Shown here: positions 11,210-23,900 of the stretch, piece after piece | Position numbering within the stretch: the first letter of the stretch is position 1 | How the letters are laid out: the number at the start of each line of letters is the position of its first letter | Assembly: GCA_019188255.1 (NCBI GenBank) | Contig: JAETXT010000006.1 | Coordinates: forward strand, 2,418,001 to 2,482,000 | DNA length: 64,000 bases | Origin: Verticillium longisporum | Taxonomy: Eukaryota > Ascomycota > Sordariomycetes > Glomerellales > Plectosphaerellaceae | Reading direction: 5' to 3' | Notes under the pieces: model-generated | What the model was told of the DNA's origin: nothing | Databases searched by the model: none | What the model saw: only the letters and a program-made list of their open reading frames with translations | Made by a program: the position numbers and the translations under genes

Positions 11210-11941
11210 CTAGGCACTAGTTTCTGCCGACTCTCCGCCATTGATGATTTTGTTCTGTCTGTCGCCCTCTCCTGCTAGGTTCGTAACGACATATCCAGGC
11301 TCAAATGCCCAAAGCTTGGCAGGATGCTCCCAAGTTCTGTACTGGTAGGCCATGGATGCGGTCAACATGTTGAGGGCTGCCTTGCTCATGCGATATACCT
11401 CGCCAGTCACATGGTACTCCCTGATGGACTTGTCCATCCAAAGGGCGATGGAGCCGAGCGAAGACGAAACGTTGATGATTCGAGGGTCGACAGACTTCTT
11501 CAGCAAGGGCTCCAGAGCCCAAGTCAACAACAGGACGCCAAATACATTCATGTTGAAGACCTCTTGGAGGTGCTCGCGTGAGACAGGAGCGTCATGGCTA
11601 TAACTGCCGGCATTGTTGACCAAGACATCGATAGCATCGAATCTCACTGCCAGTTGCACGGTGGCCGCTTTGATGGAGTCAACAGAGGCAATTTCAAGCT
11701 CGAGGAAGCTCAGCGTGCCAGCCGGTTTGCGAGCTTCTATTTCAAGAAGAGCTTTGCGGCCTTTGGTTTCTGAACGGGCGGCCATGATGACATGGTTGTC
11801 TGCTGAGGCGTTGGCAAGGATGTACGAAGTATCGTACCCGACTCCCGAATTGGCGCCTATACACAAGGTTAGCTGATAGCATACGGCTACGGCGCCTTGC
11901 TACTTACCAGTGATGAGCATGACTCTTTTGTTTGACACCAT
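11210..11941 (-). CDS. Short-chain dehydrogenase/reductase (SDR)
   Basis: A 226-residue classical-type SDR. Minus-strand exons are 11941-11908 and 11856-11210, with a 51-base phase 1 intron falling inside the coenzyme motif so that splicing produces TGANSGVG. NNAG marks the fourth strand, and the catalytic Ser (NVSSSLGS) and YxxxK (YRMSK) are present. The basic residues after the second strand (AARSETKGR) suggest NADP(H), which is an inference. The protein is slightly short for the family and ends soon after a P-G motif (EPGYVVTNL). It diverges from the NmrA-like gene across about 980 bases. Substrate unknown. Confidence 0.88.
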
Positions 11942-12920
11942 TTTTTGAGGATTTCACATTACGGCGGTAGTAGATGAAGACTTGAGGCGACTTCAATTGA
12001 AAACGATACACGACAACCAGCTGAAGGATATAGACAGTTGACTCTCAGATATGTCGTCGACCATGAGAGCAGCATGGACATGATCAATCCTATTTTCATT
12101 GCCATTTGGATTCGTCAGTATACTTGTGCTACGCGTATATGGAGTTAGGACATGTTCATAGTTCGATCTCCGAGCATCAATACCGTCTTTAACCCCAGAG
12201 CCAGATTTGTGACGTAGCACATATCTTCCGTAGTTCGAGCAGCTTCCGTGCTGGCCTAGGAATATTGATATACACACTTCTAGGCTAGCTGGAGCTGTTG
12301 ATGATAAATTGTTGCCATCATGACGCCCCCATATAGTGGACGAACTGGTTGGCGCCAGTCTTGACATGAGACCCAAGGACTGGACCTGGCCATTCTGGCT
12401 TCACCCATGGCCAAGCCTCGTTCCCGTCGGCCAATTGATGGATAGTGCTACTATCTGCATCATGTGTCTTTGCGAAGCCCCTGCAATGAGCCAGCGTAAG
12501 GGTAGCTGACCAACGGTACTGCGTCAGTATGATGAACCCCGCACCAGTACCGTGATGTGCCTCCTTGTCGTCCTTTGGTCATTTGCTGTGCAAACCTTGG
12601 GTCGCTCGTCCCGATGATGCACTGCACACAATTGTTGATGTCCAATAGGTGCTGAGAGAGCTAGACCAGTGCACGTGTCGAACAAGCATTGGCTTCATGT
12701 CGCCTTTGTAACACGCGAGAACCTATGCAGAATGACATGTTACGTGATTTTATTGAGCTTCTATAAAACATCGCAGTGCCTGCACGCAGCGGTGGTTCTC
12801 TCCAGAGGTGCACATCATTTCACCCCACACCACCCTTGCCTTGGGTAACGATATCACGAACCTTAAGCCGAACCGCGATATCAATTTACTTGCCTACTTC
12901 TGCAAACCCTCAGACCCAAG
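11942..12920. other. Divergent promoter between SDR and NmrA-like gene
   Basis: A 979-base region upstream of both genes. A good TATA element is present on the NmrA side and is listed separately. A 127-codon frame on the minus strand (11993-12376) looks non-coding. Confidence 0.5.
12762..12768 (+). promoter_or_regulatory. Putative TATA box of the NmrA-like gene
   Basis: TATAAAA lies 153 bases upstream of the ATG at 12921, in a plausible position for a fungal core promoter. The assignment is by motif and position only. Confidence 0.45.
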
Positions 12921-14005
12921 ATGGCGGCAAAGAAGATCATTGCCGTGTTTGGGGCCACTGGCCAGCAAGGTGGTTCGGTGGTTTCCGCGATCCTTCAAGA
13001 TGCCAAACTTTCGAGTGAATGGTCTGTTCGTGCTGTGACCCGGGACACCACGAAAGAGTCCGCCAAGAAGCTCGCGGCCCAGGGCGCCGAGACTGTCCAG
13101 GTAACTCCGCTGATATGGGCGTCACTGAGCCCCATGTCCTCGTGTAGATCTCCAAGCTGACAGCCACACAAAGGCCGATTTATCTGACAAGAAGTCGGTC
13201 GTCCAAGCGATTGCTGGGGCTGAGGCCGTGTTCGCCGTGACCAACTACTGGGAGTCCCTGAATGCAGAGCTAGAGGTCAAGCAGGGAAAAGACATTGCCG
13301 ATGCCGCTAAAGAAACTGGCGTCAAGCACTTGATTTGGAGCTCTCTCATGGACGTCAAGAAATGTAAGTGCCAAAGACGCTGTCGAGCCTCGTTGATCAG
13401 CGCAGCTGACGTGGCGTGCCTCAGTGACCAACGGCAAGCTCCCCCACGTCTACCACTTTGACGGCAAGGCTGCGGTGGAGGAGCATACCCGCTCTCTTGG
13501 CATCCCCGCAACCTTCTTCAGGCAGGCTTCTACATGACCAACATTCCCGGCCAGGCACTGCGCGCCGACCCCCGCTCACGTCTGGACTCTGGCGTTGCCG
13601 ATGCCCGAGAGCGCACCCATTCCCGTCTTCGATATCACCGACACGGGCAAAGTTGTCAAATCCATCCTCCAGAACAAGGAAAAGGTCCTGGGAAAGCGGG
13701 TGCTGGGTGCTTACAAATACATGACGCCGAAGGAGCTCCTCGAGGAGTTCAAGGCCGTGTTTCCCGAGGCTGGCAAGGATGCGACCTTCCTCTCGCTTCC
13801 CCACACGGCTTACACCGACATTCTAAAAGGCATGGGGCTCCCCGACTTTGCCGCAGAGGGGTGGCTCGAGAACATGCGTCTCATGGACGAGGGCGGCTAC
13901 TACGGCGGTGCATCTCTGGACGAGTCGCACGCGCTCCTCGAGGAGCCTTTGACGAGCTGGAAGGAATTCATCGCTAAGGCACCGGCATTCAAGGATCTGA
14001 TGTAA
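12921..14005 (+). CDS. NmrA-like NAD(P)-binding protein, frame broken twice
   Basis: An atypical SDR of the NmrA/HSCARG type: either a redox-sensing regulator or a reductase; which one cannot be decided here. Exons are 12921-13100, 13174-13363 and 13425-14005 (phases 0 and 1). The dinucleotide motif GATGQQGG is near residue 11, followed by RAVTRD; HLIWSSL and PHVYHFDGKA are typical of the family. In exon 3 the frame slips near 13519-13521, where one base appears to be missing just before AGFYMTNIPG. It slips back at the C run 13569-13573, where one base appears extra, just before HVWTLALP. The net length is unchanged (316 residues). Between the breaks about 17 residues are read in another frame. 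Intact downstream sequence suggests sequence error. Confidence 0.83.
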
Positions 14006-14467
14006 GAGGATGTTTCGTTTCGATAGGTTGCCGATTCCCCGCCCTTGATTAGTAGTGTGTTCACTTCACTCGCTCCCTGATGCAAGTCCGCCCAAGGGCC
14101 CCACCGAACCAGAGACACGCTGGTCTAGGTTTTGCGAAAGTGGTAGTGTCAGGTACATCTGATAAGAGTTTGGTGAGGCGTTCCAGCTGATCTGGTAATG
14201 TGTGACTCGTGAATACGCTGGCCTCGGATCTCCGTCTCCCGCCCGGGCCTCCGGCCACTAATGGCTCCCCGAGACCCACCAACCAAACAGCTTGTGCTTG
14301 ATCCACGTCGGCACCCTCGGATGATGGTCATGACACACTGACGTCCTGAACTATAATCCAGATGTTACCTTTCGTTTTGTCACTGCACTTTCAAATTGGC
14401 ATCAACGCCTCCTTACTGTTTGTCCAACGTCGTTTTTTTTGTGGCCGGCTGGTCGAATCATTGCACC
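14006..14467. other. Promoter region of the amidase gene
   Basis: A 462-base spacer between tandem plus-strand genes. No additional gene or clear regulatory motif was found. Confidence 0.45.
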
Positions 14468-16581
14468 ATGTCTGCTCCCGCGCCCCGGCGCATGTTCCTG
14501 TATCCAGATCCTGTCCGAGCGTAAGCCTCTCCAGCACTTATCTTGAGGTTTCATGCGCCTCACGGGAAGAGGCGCGTCAAGCTGATTTGCAGTGTAGACC
14601 AAATGTACCGCAGAGGAAAGATGGCGGCCCGAACCCCAGGATATACGGCTGGTTCCTCGTAGCGGCTGCATTCTTGTAAGTTGTCACGATGACCTGTAGC
14701 GTAGCACGCCCTCCCATGTTCTGAGGCTGATGACGCGAACAGTATGGAGAATGTCGGCTTCATTCGCAGAGCCGCTTGGAAAAACGCCAAGTTCGGGTCG
14801 CTCCGAGACATCTGGGACTACATCGTCACCGTGGAGCCACGACATGACCCTGCCGTGTTCCCTCTCGTAGACGATGCTAGCCACGCCGAAGTGAAGCCCG
14901 CTGATCACGCTGAATTGGAGGGCATCTTGGATCAACACCAGTTTGCGCGCAAATCGTCCATGTTCCCAAACACGGCGGCATACTACCGATCTCAGTATCT
15001 ATCAGGAGAACTCACGCCGTTGGATGTCGCACATGCAATTCTGCCCCTCATCCGCCGCGACACGTCGCCGCCCGGCGAACATTCCGTGGCGTGGATCGAG
15101 GTGCATGCTGAGCTGGTACTCAGAGCAGCCGAGGCCTCGACGATTCGATACAATGAGAAGAGATCCCTCGGGCCGCTGGACGGTGTACCAACGGCCGTAA
15201 AAGATGAGTACGATGTCCTTGGCTACCGTACTTCTCAAGGCGGCATACATGACTATGCTGAGTTTCTTGAAGTCGGGCCTGGGGCTCGGGGCAATGTAGG
15301 TCAGCCTTCTTGGTGTGTGTCAAAACTGGAAGAGGCTGGTGCAGTCATCTACGGCAAGCTGTCATTGCATGAATTTGGCATGGGTAAGTTTGCTCCATCT
15401 CTTACCTCAACCCTTCTCACCCTCTGATCATCATTAATTCTTCTAGATACCGCTGGGTACAACATCTTCCATGGAACGCCGAGAAATCCCTACGACCCAT
15501 CCTACTATACGGGTGGCAGCTCGTCAGGTTGTGGATATGCCGTTGCAACTGGCATCGTGCCCCTGTCCATGGGAGCCGACGGTGGCGGCAGCATTCGTCT
15601 CCCTGCATCCTTCTGTTCCGTCTTTGGACTCAAACCCACTCACGGAAGGGTATCTTTTACCCGGGCCAGAATCACAGCGGAACGGCTGCTGTGCGTGGTC
15701 CGATTGCATCCGACATGCGCTCCCTGATTGCCCTTTACGAAGTCACAAGCGTGCCTGATCCCCAGTCCTTCTTCCCGCCGGCCAAACCTTTCGACTTTTC
15801 ATCAGAGGGAGAGCGGACCAAGGTCTTGGGTCTCCCAGCGAAGTGGATCTCCCGTGCCGACCCAGAGGTTCAAAAGATCTGCCAGAACCTCATCGACCGT
15901 CTTGTTGACCAAAAGGGCTACACCGTCGTTCCCATTGACATTCCGCTTGTGGCCGAAGGACAAATAGCACACGCCCTCACGCTCCTCACAGACGCATCTA
16001 GTCTCGTGCAGAGCACAAAAGGCATCTCACCCGCCAATCGCATCCTCCTGGCGCTTGGACGCACCACACCGGCCTGGGACTTTCTTCTCGCCCAAAAGCT
16101 GCGGCGGGTGCTGATGGAGCACCTGTCCTGGCTGTGGCAGCAGCATCCTGGGATGATCATTGTCACCCCTACGAGCGCCAGCGCCGGTTGGCCGATTCGG
16201 AACGAAAAGGAGCTGAAGTATGGTATTAGCGATGGAGATCAGACGATGAAGACGATGGAGTATGTTTGGCTGGCCAACTACTGTGGCGTCCCGAGCATCA
16301 CTGTTCCCGCGGGATACGCCATGGCTGAGGGTAAAACTGGATCTGCCACTTCTCCAACTGTGCCTGTTGGTCTGATGGGCACCGGCGAGTGGTGCTCAGA
16401 GGAGGCTTTGCTGCGTTTTGGTCTCGATGCGGAGGATGTTGGTCGCGATATTCTGTGTCACCCACCCAATTGGGTCGATGTGGGACGTCTGGCAAAGCAA
16501 GAGAAGGAGCGTACTGGCTCTGTCACGGAGGGTTCGGGGTCTGTGGTGACTGAGGGAGATGAGGTGCCTTTGACAGTATAA
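14468..16581 (+). CDS. Amidase-signature family hydrolase, frame broken by one base
   Basis: Hydrolyses a C-N amide bond by the Ser-cisSer-Lys mechanism; the natural substrate is unknown. Exons are 14468-14520, 14598-14675, 14743-15383 and 15447-16581. The start at 14468 (CACCATG context) gives MSAPAPRR and then the typical YPDP segment; 14492 is an alternative in the same frame. The catalytic lysine is in TAVKDEYD, the cis-serine in TGGSSSG and the nucleophile in [12 protein letters not shown]. Shortly after, the frame slips at the C run 15660-15662. One more C restores the family [14 protein letters not shown] segment and gives 635 residues. As written, the protein would end soon after the nucleophile. 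The last 250 residues match the family, including [11 protein letters not shown] and the [11 protein letters not shown] core. Confidence 0.87.
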
Positions 16582-17719
16582 TTGGCCGGCGGCTAGAGTG
16601 TCTGTCCCTTAGATTCAGAAGTAGGTGTGATTCCATATTCACTTTACGGTTGACACTAACTAGAGTCTATGTCAGTCTCATCGAGGGAACAAGATATCTG
16701 AATCTGGGATGTTAAACAAGTCCGGGGTGAGAACACCTTTATTTTGGCCAGATAGAGCGCATGTGGGTTCGAATTCAAAGAAACCTGACCGGGATTGTCA
16801 GTGTCGTGTATTTCCAGCTTCAGGACCCTAACGTCAAAGGTAAGTGAGTGAACTAGGTAGTTTCGTTAACAATGAGTGGATCGTGGCTGTTAGCATGTTT
16901 GACTGATTGACTCCCAAGGCCCCCCCTTCCGAGCACAGATTACAACATCAATACTTCTTCCTCCCGCGTTGGCAAATGAACGATTGGAAAATAGTGCTTC
17001 TACTTAAGTGCACTGGTCTAATAGCACAATGGTGTGATAGCCAATGCCTCCAGAGGTTGAGCCCAGCACTCGGATTGACAAGCCCTAGAATATTGTGCAA
17101 TTCCGAGCGAGCTTCAACACCGCTGGTGATACGTGGTCAACAGACGCATGACCTTTAGCCATATGATTGCACGCTGGACCGCAGTCGCATACCAAAACAA
17201 AGACGGGAAAGATTTGCGTATCCCCGCCACTGCCTAACAATTTCCACCTACCTCATTCTACGCTTTCAGGAGTCAAGTGAGGCAAGGAGCGCCGTTAGCG
17301 GCGTGGCAGGATTAAGCCACATTCATATCACGAAGCAGACCGCAGTGCAGTAATAAGAGCTTCAGACCAATCAATGCATGAAGTCAGCCAAGGATCGTCG
17401 CCGCCAGGGCGCTGCGTGTCGTTAGTCCGGGCTTATTTTGGTGGCGCGGCCAAGGGGTCGAGTTTAGCATGCAGGAGCTGAAAGCTTTCGCGCGGTACCC
17501 TGCAGCTATCACGACAGACCTTGAATGCTTAAAGCCTTGGCGGGCTGTCGTTCAAGATATTTAGGGACCGACGCCGCTCTCGCTCACGCGGAGTCTGGCG
17601 CGAGCCCTATTGCTAAAAGCATCTGACGATCCCACATCAACGCCTTCGCGGAGCCCATTCTCTACGAAGAAGAAGCCTCTCCTCGCCTGATCCATTGAAA
17701 GACGAACAAAGAGCACAGC
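16582..17719. other. Gene-free spacer
   Basis: About 1.1 kb without a supportable gene. The final part is the presumed promoter of the small membrane protein. No repeats or motifs stand out. Confidence 0.5.
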
Positions 17720-18028
17720 ATGGCTAGCGACGTACCCCGTGCCTCGGGCGGCTCCAAGATCCTCGCGTTCCTCGACATCATCGTCAAGCTGGCTGCCACT
17801 GGAGCGCTTATCGGCATTCTCGTCATGCTTCTCAAAATCAACGACACCCTTGTCAAGGTGGTCGACGGCGACAATGTAATCAATGTTGGCTTGCGCTACA
17901 GCGGATCGAGTCCTCTGCCCATCAGCGCCGTACTCGAGAATGGCTTCTCGCCAATCGGGATCAACATTGAAAGCAACCTTGGTGAAGGACCTGGCAGGCC
18001 AGTTTGGATCCGCAATGCCGTTCAGTAG
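17720..18028 (+). CDS. Small hypothetical protein with one predicted membrane segment
   Basis: A 102-residue open frame with a good start context (CAGCATGG). Residues 12-42 are strongly hydrophobic (ILAFLDIIVKLAATGALIG, then ILVMLL), consistent with a single membrane span or an uncleaved signal anchor. The remainder is soluble and Gly/Asn-rich. I do not recognise a family. GC-rich third positions in the first half look coding. The second half is less convincing, and an unrecognised intron after GDGDN (a GTAATC donor at 17876) is possible. Confidence 0.5.
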   Translation: MASDVPRASGGSKILAFLDIIVKLAATGALIGILVMLLKINDTLVKVVDGDNVINVGLRYSGSSPLPISAVLENGFSPIGINIESNLGEGPGRPVWIRNAVQ

Positions 18029-18802
18029 ATTGAGACACTCAGCACGATTTCTTCATTATCAAGAAGGCAGAGAATCAAGTATCTGTATCCACGGCATTGT
18101 CCCGTCTTACGACACCCACCACATACCCGCCAATCCATTTCTAATGCACAACGCATTTTCGTCAATCTATACGCTGATACCACTTGGAAAGGATTGAACA
18201 CAGCAGCGAGACGGATTCGCGAGGTTAGCCATCGTTTGGTCTGTTGCAGCGTTGGATGAACATAATTATGACACAAGAACCGCACTCGGAGGATATACCC
18301 TGCCGCAACAAGAAACGGATATCGACACATCTCACAAGATCTGAGGTCCCTTTGCTTTGTTCTTCTCAAGGAAGTGACGCCGAATACTTTGGATACTGCG
18401 CACATGGCTGGACGACGCCATCAGTAGTGCTTACCAACTTCCTCGACATCGCCTAGAGCATCGCTGTTTCTCCTTTCTCTTCAGTCCTAATTTGCGCCCT
18501 CGATACTAGTAATAAAGTACGAGAATGCTTACAACATACCCTGTTCGAACATACTGTGCTCTGCACCTTGAAGCCTGTGAGCTCGCAATGCCCACTTGGG
18601 TTCATGAGCTGTGAATTCTCAGACGTACCGCATCTTTGAGATTGTGTTTCCGCCGTGAATCATGGAATGATGTGCCAAGAGCAAGGCTGAACAGCTCGAA
18701 TCATCAAGTTCGGCCATGTAAGTTCGAGTTAGAGCTTGAGAAGAGCCTAGAAGGAGCTAATATTGACTAGTACGCCTGCAAAATTCGATCGTGATATCAA
18801 AT
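18029..18802. other. Spacer upstream of the tRNA gene
   Basis: I see no gene or repeat in this 774-base stretch. Confidence 0.45.
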
Positions 18803-18874
18803 GCCTCGTTGGCTTAGTGGTAAAGCGCATCACTAGTAATGATGAGATCACTGGTTCGATTCCAGTACGAGGCA
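18803..18874 (+). tRNA. tRNA-Thr (anticodon AGT), intronless
   Basis: A full cloverleaf can be drawn. The 7-bp acceptor stem GCCTCGT pairs with ACGAGGC. The D arm is GCTT/AAGC. The anticodon stem CATCA/TGATG has loop CTAGTAA, which gives anticodon AGT (threonine, ACU codons). The variable loop has 5 bases, and the T arm ACTGG/CCAGT has loop TTCGATT. The A box (TGGCTTAGTGG) and B box (GGTTCGATTCC) are intact, so RNA polymerase III transcription is expected. The discriminator base is A at 18874. CCA is not encoded, as normal in eukaryotes. Confidence 0.97.
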
Positions 18875-20966
18875 TCACTTTTGCCAGTACACGCCGTTAT
18901 TGAACATTGAAATTCAATATCTTTTGGCTGGCATGAAGCGCCGAAAGAATCTCTGCAATCTCGCGTGGATTCTGCACCAGTCCATACGGCTTCAGAAGCC
19001 ACTGCAGCGGACCGCATTGCATTTTTAGGCGGCCTGGGGCCAACCAACCAAGGCGCAGCAAGTGTGCGCAGTGCAGTGAAACTTGAATGCACTTGTCAAG
19101 GTTTCTCTGTCGACGAAAGCGTCTGAATAGCCTTTGATGTGCTGTTCAGCTGTTGTCTTGGCCAAGATATTTAACCTGGGAAGAAAGCCTGCTAGGCTTC
19201 CATCGTGGCTGAACTCTTCTTGGCATTGTCCATCACCCTATGCACTGGGCATAGCACGCGTTGCTCGAGGATTTGTTGAAACCAAGCGAGATTTTGGAAT
19301 GTTCAAGCGACCATCTGATGTCACGATAGTCTGCAATAAAGTTGGATGACCATGTCTGGCATGCATGCGAGCCCAAGATTGTAGATCTCATCAATATCTT
19401 CCGGCTCCAAGCCCGAGCATTGGCATCACCAATGCGAACATACGCAGTCGTCTTGGTGCTGTATCTGTGATAGTCCACATACAGCAAATTGTCGCAGACG
19501 GAGCGGCGGCGTATCGCTACCCCGTCGGAGCAGTGTCCGAACGGGACAGGCGTCGGACTGGAAATCCGTAGAGAGTTGGTCGGCGTCTTCACATGGCGCT
19601 TCGGCCGAGAAGCCGCGGTTCGTGGGCGTTTGTGGACCGCCAAATTTGACGTCAAAATTTAGCGAATCATGCCGTGTGAATGAGGCTTGAGAGTGCCGAT
19701 CGAGGTTCCACAAGGCGAGGCAAGGTTGTTGCGGAACGGGAAAGTCAAGTAGCAGCAAGCCTCGGTTCGGAAGAATTGTTGAGAAGCAATCAGTGACACG
19801 GACGCGCTTCCCCTTGCCCCAAGTTTTCTCATGATGCATTGAAACCGGCATGGTAAGTAGTGGGTCAACGATAGTCCTTGATCTAGGTAGAAGCAATGAA
19901 CCTCGGGTTCTTGTGGGGATAGTCGGCCGCCGGATATTGAGCCTGCGAGGATCAAGCACGCAAACCAGACCAGGCCTTCGTACCGAGTGTGGGATGTCTC
20001 GCATATCAAGCCACTCGGTCGCTAACGAGCGTGAACTGTGAAACCCCTGAACGGGTCTCCATACCGAGTGTGTCCTCTATCCAGGAGTGCCTAGCTCATC
20101 AGCGGGCTTCAGAGTTTGGGGCCGTCCCTAAATAGCTGGTTCTAGTGCCCTACAGTACCGTGGCCATAGCTCCATAGCGCGCTCGAAGAGGCAGAATTCA
20201 TGGCAGACGGAGGAGTTCTGAGGCTGCTCGTGGGGTTTCTTGGCCTATGTACGTGTATTGACTTCATCGCGCATGGTCCGCGAGTCAACGAACAGATGAA
20301 CACAATATGATCGGTCGGGCAGCCAGCCAAATGGCCGCCGGCCGGAGCCACCGATCATGCTGTACGAGAATAACTAAATCGGGCCAGGGAGTGCCGACAC
20401 TGCAGATGATTGATTACCCTGAATCTCAGTGGTGGTCGGCACCCACCCGCTACCACCCTGTGTTCGGTCCCTATTCCGCAGGCCCTTGTTAGCCCGGCCC
20501 CTGTTCGTACCATCGTTCATTTTTGCTGTGCTGGTAGAGGCGGATTGAAACAGTCCAAAACGTCACCATGGCATTGCTGGTCCGACCTGCTTGCGTAACG
20601 CTGAGCGAGGGCGAGGCGAGCCACTGGGGTACTACGACTTGTTTGAGAGCGGAATCTATTGGAACAAACATGCCGCGTAGCCCTCCGGTCCGTTTCTGTA
20701 AAAGGCGCCGGGCGGATGAGGTTTGGCGCAAATCATCGCACGGGCGAAACAGCACCGTACCCTGGGTACCGGACCTTCAGGTAGGAGAGGAATGTGTATA
20801 TCACCAGCGGTGAACGAGGCCTCGATCTAACTTTTGCCTACCCAACCCGGCCCATTTGAGCAAACAGACAATACCCCTAACGTCCTTCTCATTCATATCG
20901 TAGCATCTTCTTCCTCTTCACCTCCATCGCTAGTCCCATTCAATACAGTCCGCAACTATCCAGACA
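18875..20966. other. Gene-free spacer upstream of CYP505
   Basis: About 2.1 kb with no gene I can support. A 192-codon minus-strand frame (19426-20004) has no recognisable features. A short direct repeat (TACCGAGTGTG near 19981 and 20061) is present. The last few hundred bases are the presumed promoter. Confidence 0.5.
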
Positions 20967-23900
20967 ATGGCTGAAGAAACACCTATACCTGAGCCCCAGG
21001 GCCTGCCGCTCATTGGCAACGTTAAGGAGATGGACCCCGATTTCCCATTGGGATCGATGACATCAATGGCCGACCAATTTGGTACTGCTACACCCCTCTT
21101 CTGGACTGATGCAGGGTCGCCATCATGACCGATGCGGCCGATGAGAGAAAGCATCAAGGCCCTTGGCTAACAGTCGTCCGCCTAAAGGAGAAATCTACCG
21201 ACTGAGGTTCCCTGGCAGGACAGTCGTCCTGGTGTCTACCCAGAAGCTCGTCAACGAGACGTGCGACGAGAAGCGATTTAAGAAGTCGGTCAACTCATCA
21301 TTAAATGTGCGCCAGGAAAGTCCTTTCTCGTGATACGCTCTCCATTCTGATCCCTGTGCAGCAAGTAAGAAACGGTGTTCACGATGGTTTATTCACAGTG
21401 AGTTTCCTGTCTCTGCTGGCCACGTCCCCTACCATCAAATGAGCGACCTGACAGGCAGTGAAGGCGAAAATGGGAGAGGAGAACTGGGGGATCGCCCACA
21501 GGATTTTGATGCCCGCATTTGGGCCCCTTTCTATTCGCAACATGTTCGACGAGATGCACGACATCGCCTCTCAGCTCACCCTCAAATGGGCCCGTTATGG
21601 TCCCGACACGCCCATCATGGTCACTGACGATTTCACGCGACTGACGCTCGATACCCTGGCACTGTGTTCCATGGGCTTCCGTTTTAATAGTTTCTATTCT
21701 CCGGTCTTGCACCCTTTCATCGAGTCCATGGGTGATTTTCTGGTCGAGTGCGGCCACCGCGCGAACAGGCTACCGCTGCCGTCGCTCTTCTACCGCGCCA
21801 GGGATCAAAAGTTTGATGCTGACATTAGTGTCCTGCGGACGACCGCCAAGGAGGTCCTTGAGTCGCGTAAAGCCGGCAAGAGTGATCGTCGTGATCTACT
21901 GACGGCCATGCTGGAAGGCGTTGACCCCAAAACTGGCAAGAAAATGTCAGACGAGAGTATCATGGATAACCTCATCACGTTCCTGATCGCCGGCCACGAA
22001 ACCACGTCTGGTCTCCTGTCATTTGCCTTCCTCGAACTGCTAAAGCACCCAGAGTCCTATCAGAGGGCTCAGAAGGAAGTCGACGACGTTTGTGGAAAGG
22101 GCACGATCAAGGTCGAGCACATGGCAAAACTACCTTATATTTCGGCCGTTCTCCGCGAGACACTTCGTCTCAACGCCACCATTCCCCTCTTCACGGTTGA
22201 GGCCTTCGAAGATACCCTGCTCGGCGGGAAATATCCCGTGAAGCAGGGCGAGACCATCGTCAACCTGCTCGCCAAGTCCCAGCTCGACCCGCTTGTCTTC
22301 GGCGAGACGGCCAACGATTTTGTCCCTGAGCGCATGCTTGACGCCGAGTTCGACCGCCTCAACAAGGAGTTCCCCAACTGCTGGAAACCGTTCGGAAACG
22401 GCATGAGGGCCTGCATCGGCCGTCCTTTTGCCTGGCAGGAGGCCCTTCTGGTCATGGCCATGCTCCTGCAAAACTTCAACTTCATCCTCGACCCAACCTA
22501 TCACAAGCACCTCAAACAGACGCTCACCATCAAGCCCAAGGATATGCACATGCGCGCCGTCCTCCGCGACGGTCTGACTCCCACGACACTCGAGCGCCGT
22601 CTTGCCGGGCTCACCGTACAGCCTGAAGCTACGAAGGCGACAGAGGAAATGACAAGCTCCAGCGCCACGGCCGAGGGTATCCCCCTGACCGTCCTCTACG
22701 GCTCCAACAGCGGCACATGCGAGGCCCTCGCTCAACGAGTTGCTTCCGACGCGGCATCACACGGTTTCCGCGCCACAAAGGTGGACTGTCTCGACAGTGC
22801 CAACCAGACGCTGCCGACTGATCAGCCCGTGGTCATTGTCACGGCTTCATACGAGGGCAACCCTCCAGACAACGCCGGCCACTTTGTCGCCTGGGTTGAG
22901 GGTATGAAGAAGGAGGACGCACCTTTGAAGGGCGTCAACTACGTCGTCTTTGGCTGCGGCAACCGTGACTGGGTGCAGACATTCCATCGTATTCCGAAAC
23001 TGGTCGACACCCAGATGGAAGCGATGGGCGGAACCCGCCTTGCGGAAATAGGTCTCACGGACGTTTCCACGGGCGAGGTTTTTACCGAATTCGAGACGTG
23101 GGAAGACGATATCCTCTGGCCCGCTCTGGAACGCAAGTACAGGACCGAAACCAAGGGCGATGCGGCGCCGACTCACAAGGTCAAAGGCATGAACGTTGAG
23201 ATCACGAACCCCCGAACCTCGACCCTCCGCCAGGACGTAAAGGAGGCCACTGTTGTCGATGCGCGAGTCCTCACCCAGCCAGACGGCGAGCAGCAGGAGG
23301 TCAAGAAACATATGGAAATCAAGTTGCCAGAGGGTCTGAGCTACAAGTCTGGCGATTACCTCGCGGTGCTGCCCATCAATCCCAAGGAAAACGTGCACAG
23401 GGCGATGCGATGCCTTCAACTGCCCCGTGATGCTCATTTGAGCATCACAACGGATGGGCCGACGTCACTTCCCGTCAACGAGAGCGTGCCGGCCTATGAC
23501 CTGCTGAGTTCCTACGTCGAGCTGGGCCAACCTGCTACCAAGAGGGTGGGTGCTCATTTTGCAGAATTGCAAACCCCCTCCAACTCTCCTCTTACTGACA
23601 GGTTTATTCCAGAACCTTCTTGCGCTTGCTGAGGCTGTCAGTGACGACAAGACCAAGGCGGAGATCACTCGCCTGTCCGGTGACGCCTACGCCGAAGAGA
23701 TCAGCAGCAAGCGAGTGTCCGTCCTTGACGTTCTCGAGCGTTTCCCCAGCGTGCAGCTGCCCATCGGTCTGTTCCTCTCCATGCTGCCTCCCATGCGTGT
23801 GCGACAGTAGTAAGTTCCTTCTTTTCCTGCGTCGGCGAAACATGAGAATGGCAAAAAATCCCATCTACGCAAAACGGCACAAATAAGTGCCGCAAAAGTC

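Noticed and set aside
4281..16581. A secondary-metabolite biosynthetic cluster
   Set aside because: No polyketide synthase, peptide synthetase, terpene cyclase or prenyltransferase, and no transporter, is present in the block. It is reported only as a possible enzyme neighbourhood.
19426..20004. A 192-codon minus-strand frame in the spacer before CYP505
   Set aside because: Arg/Pro/Leu-rich, no motif, no plausible promoter or intron pattern; probably chance.
22130..23437. Minus-strand frames of about 200 codons inside CYP505
   Set aside because: They are opposite fully conserved P450 and reductase sequence and have no features of their own.
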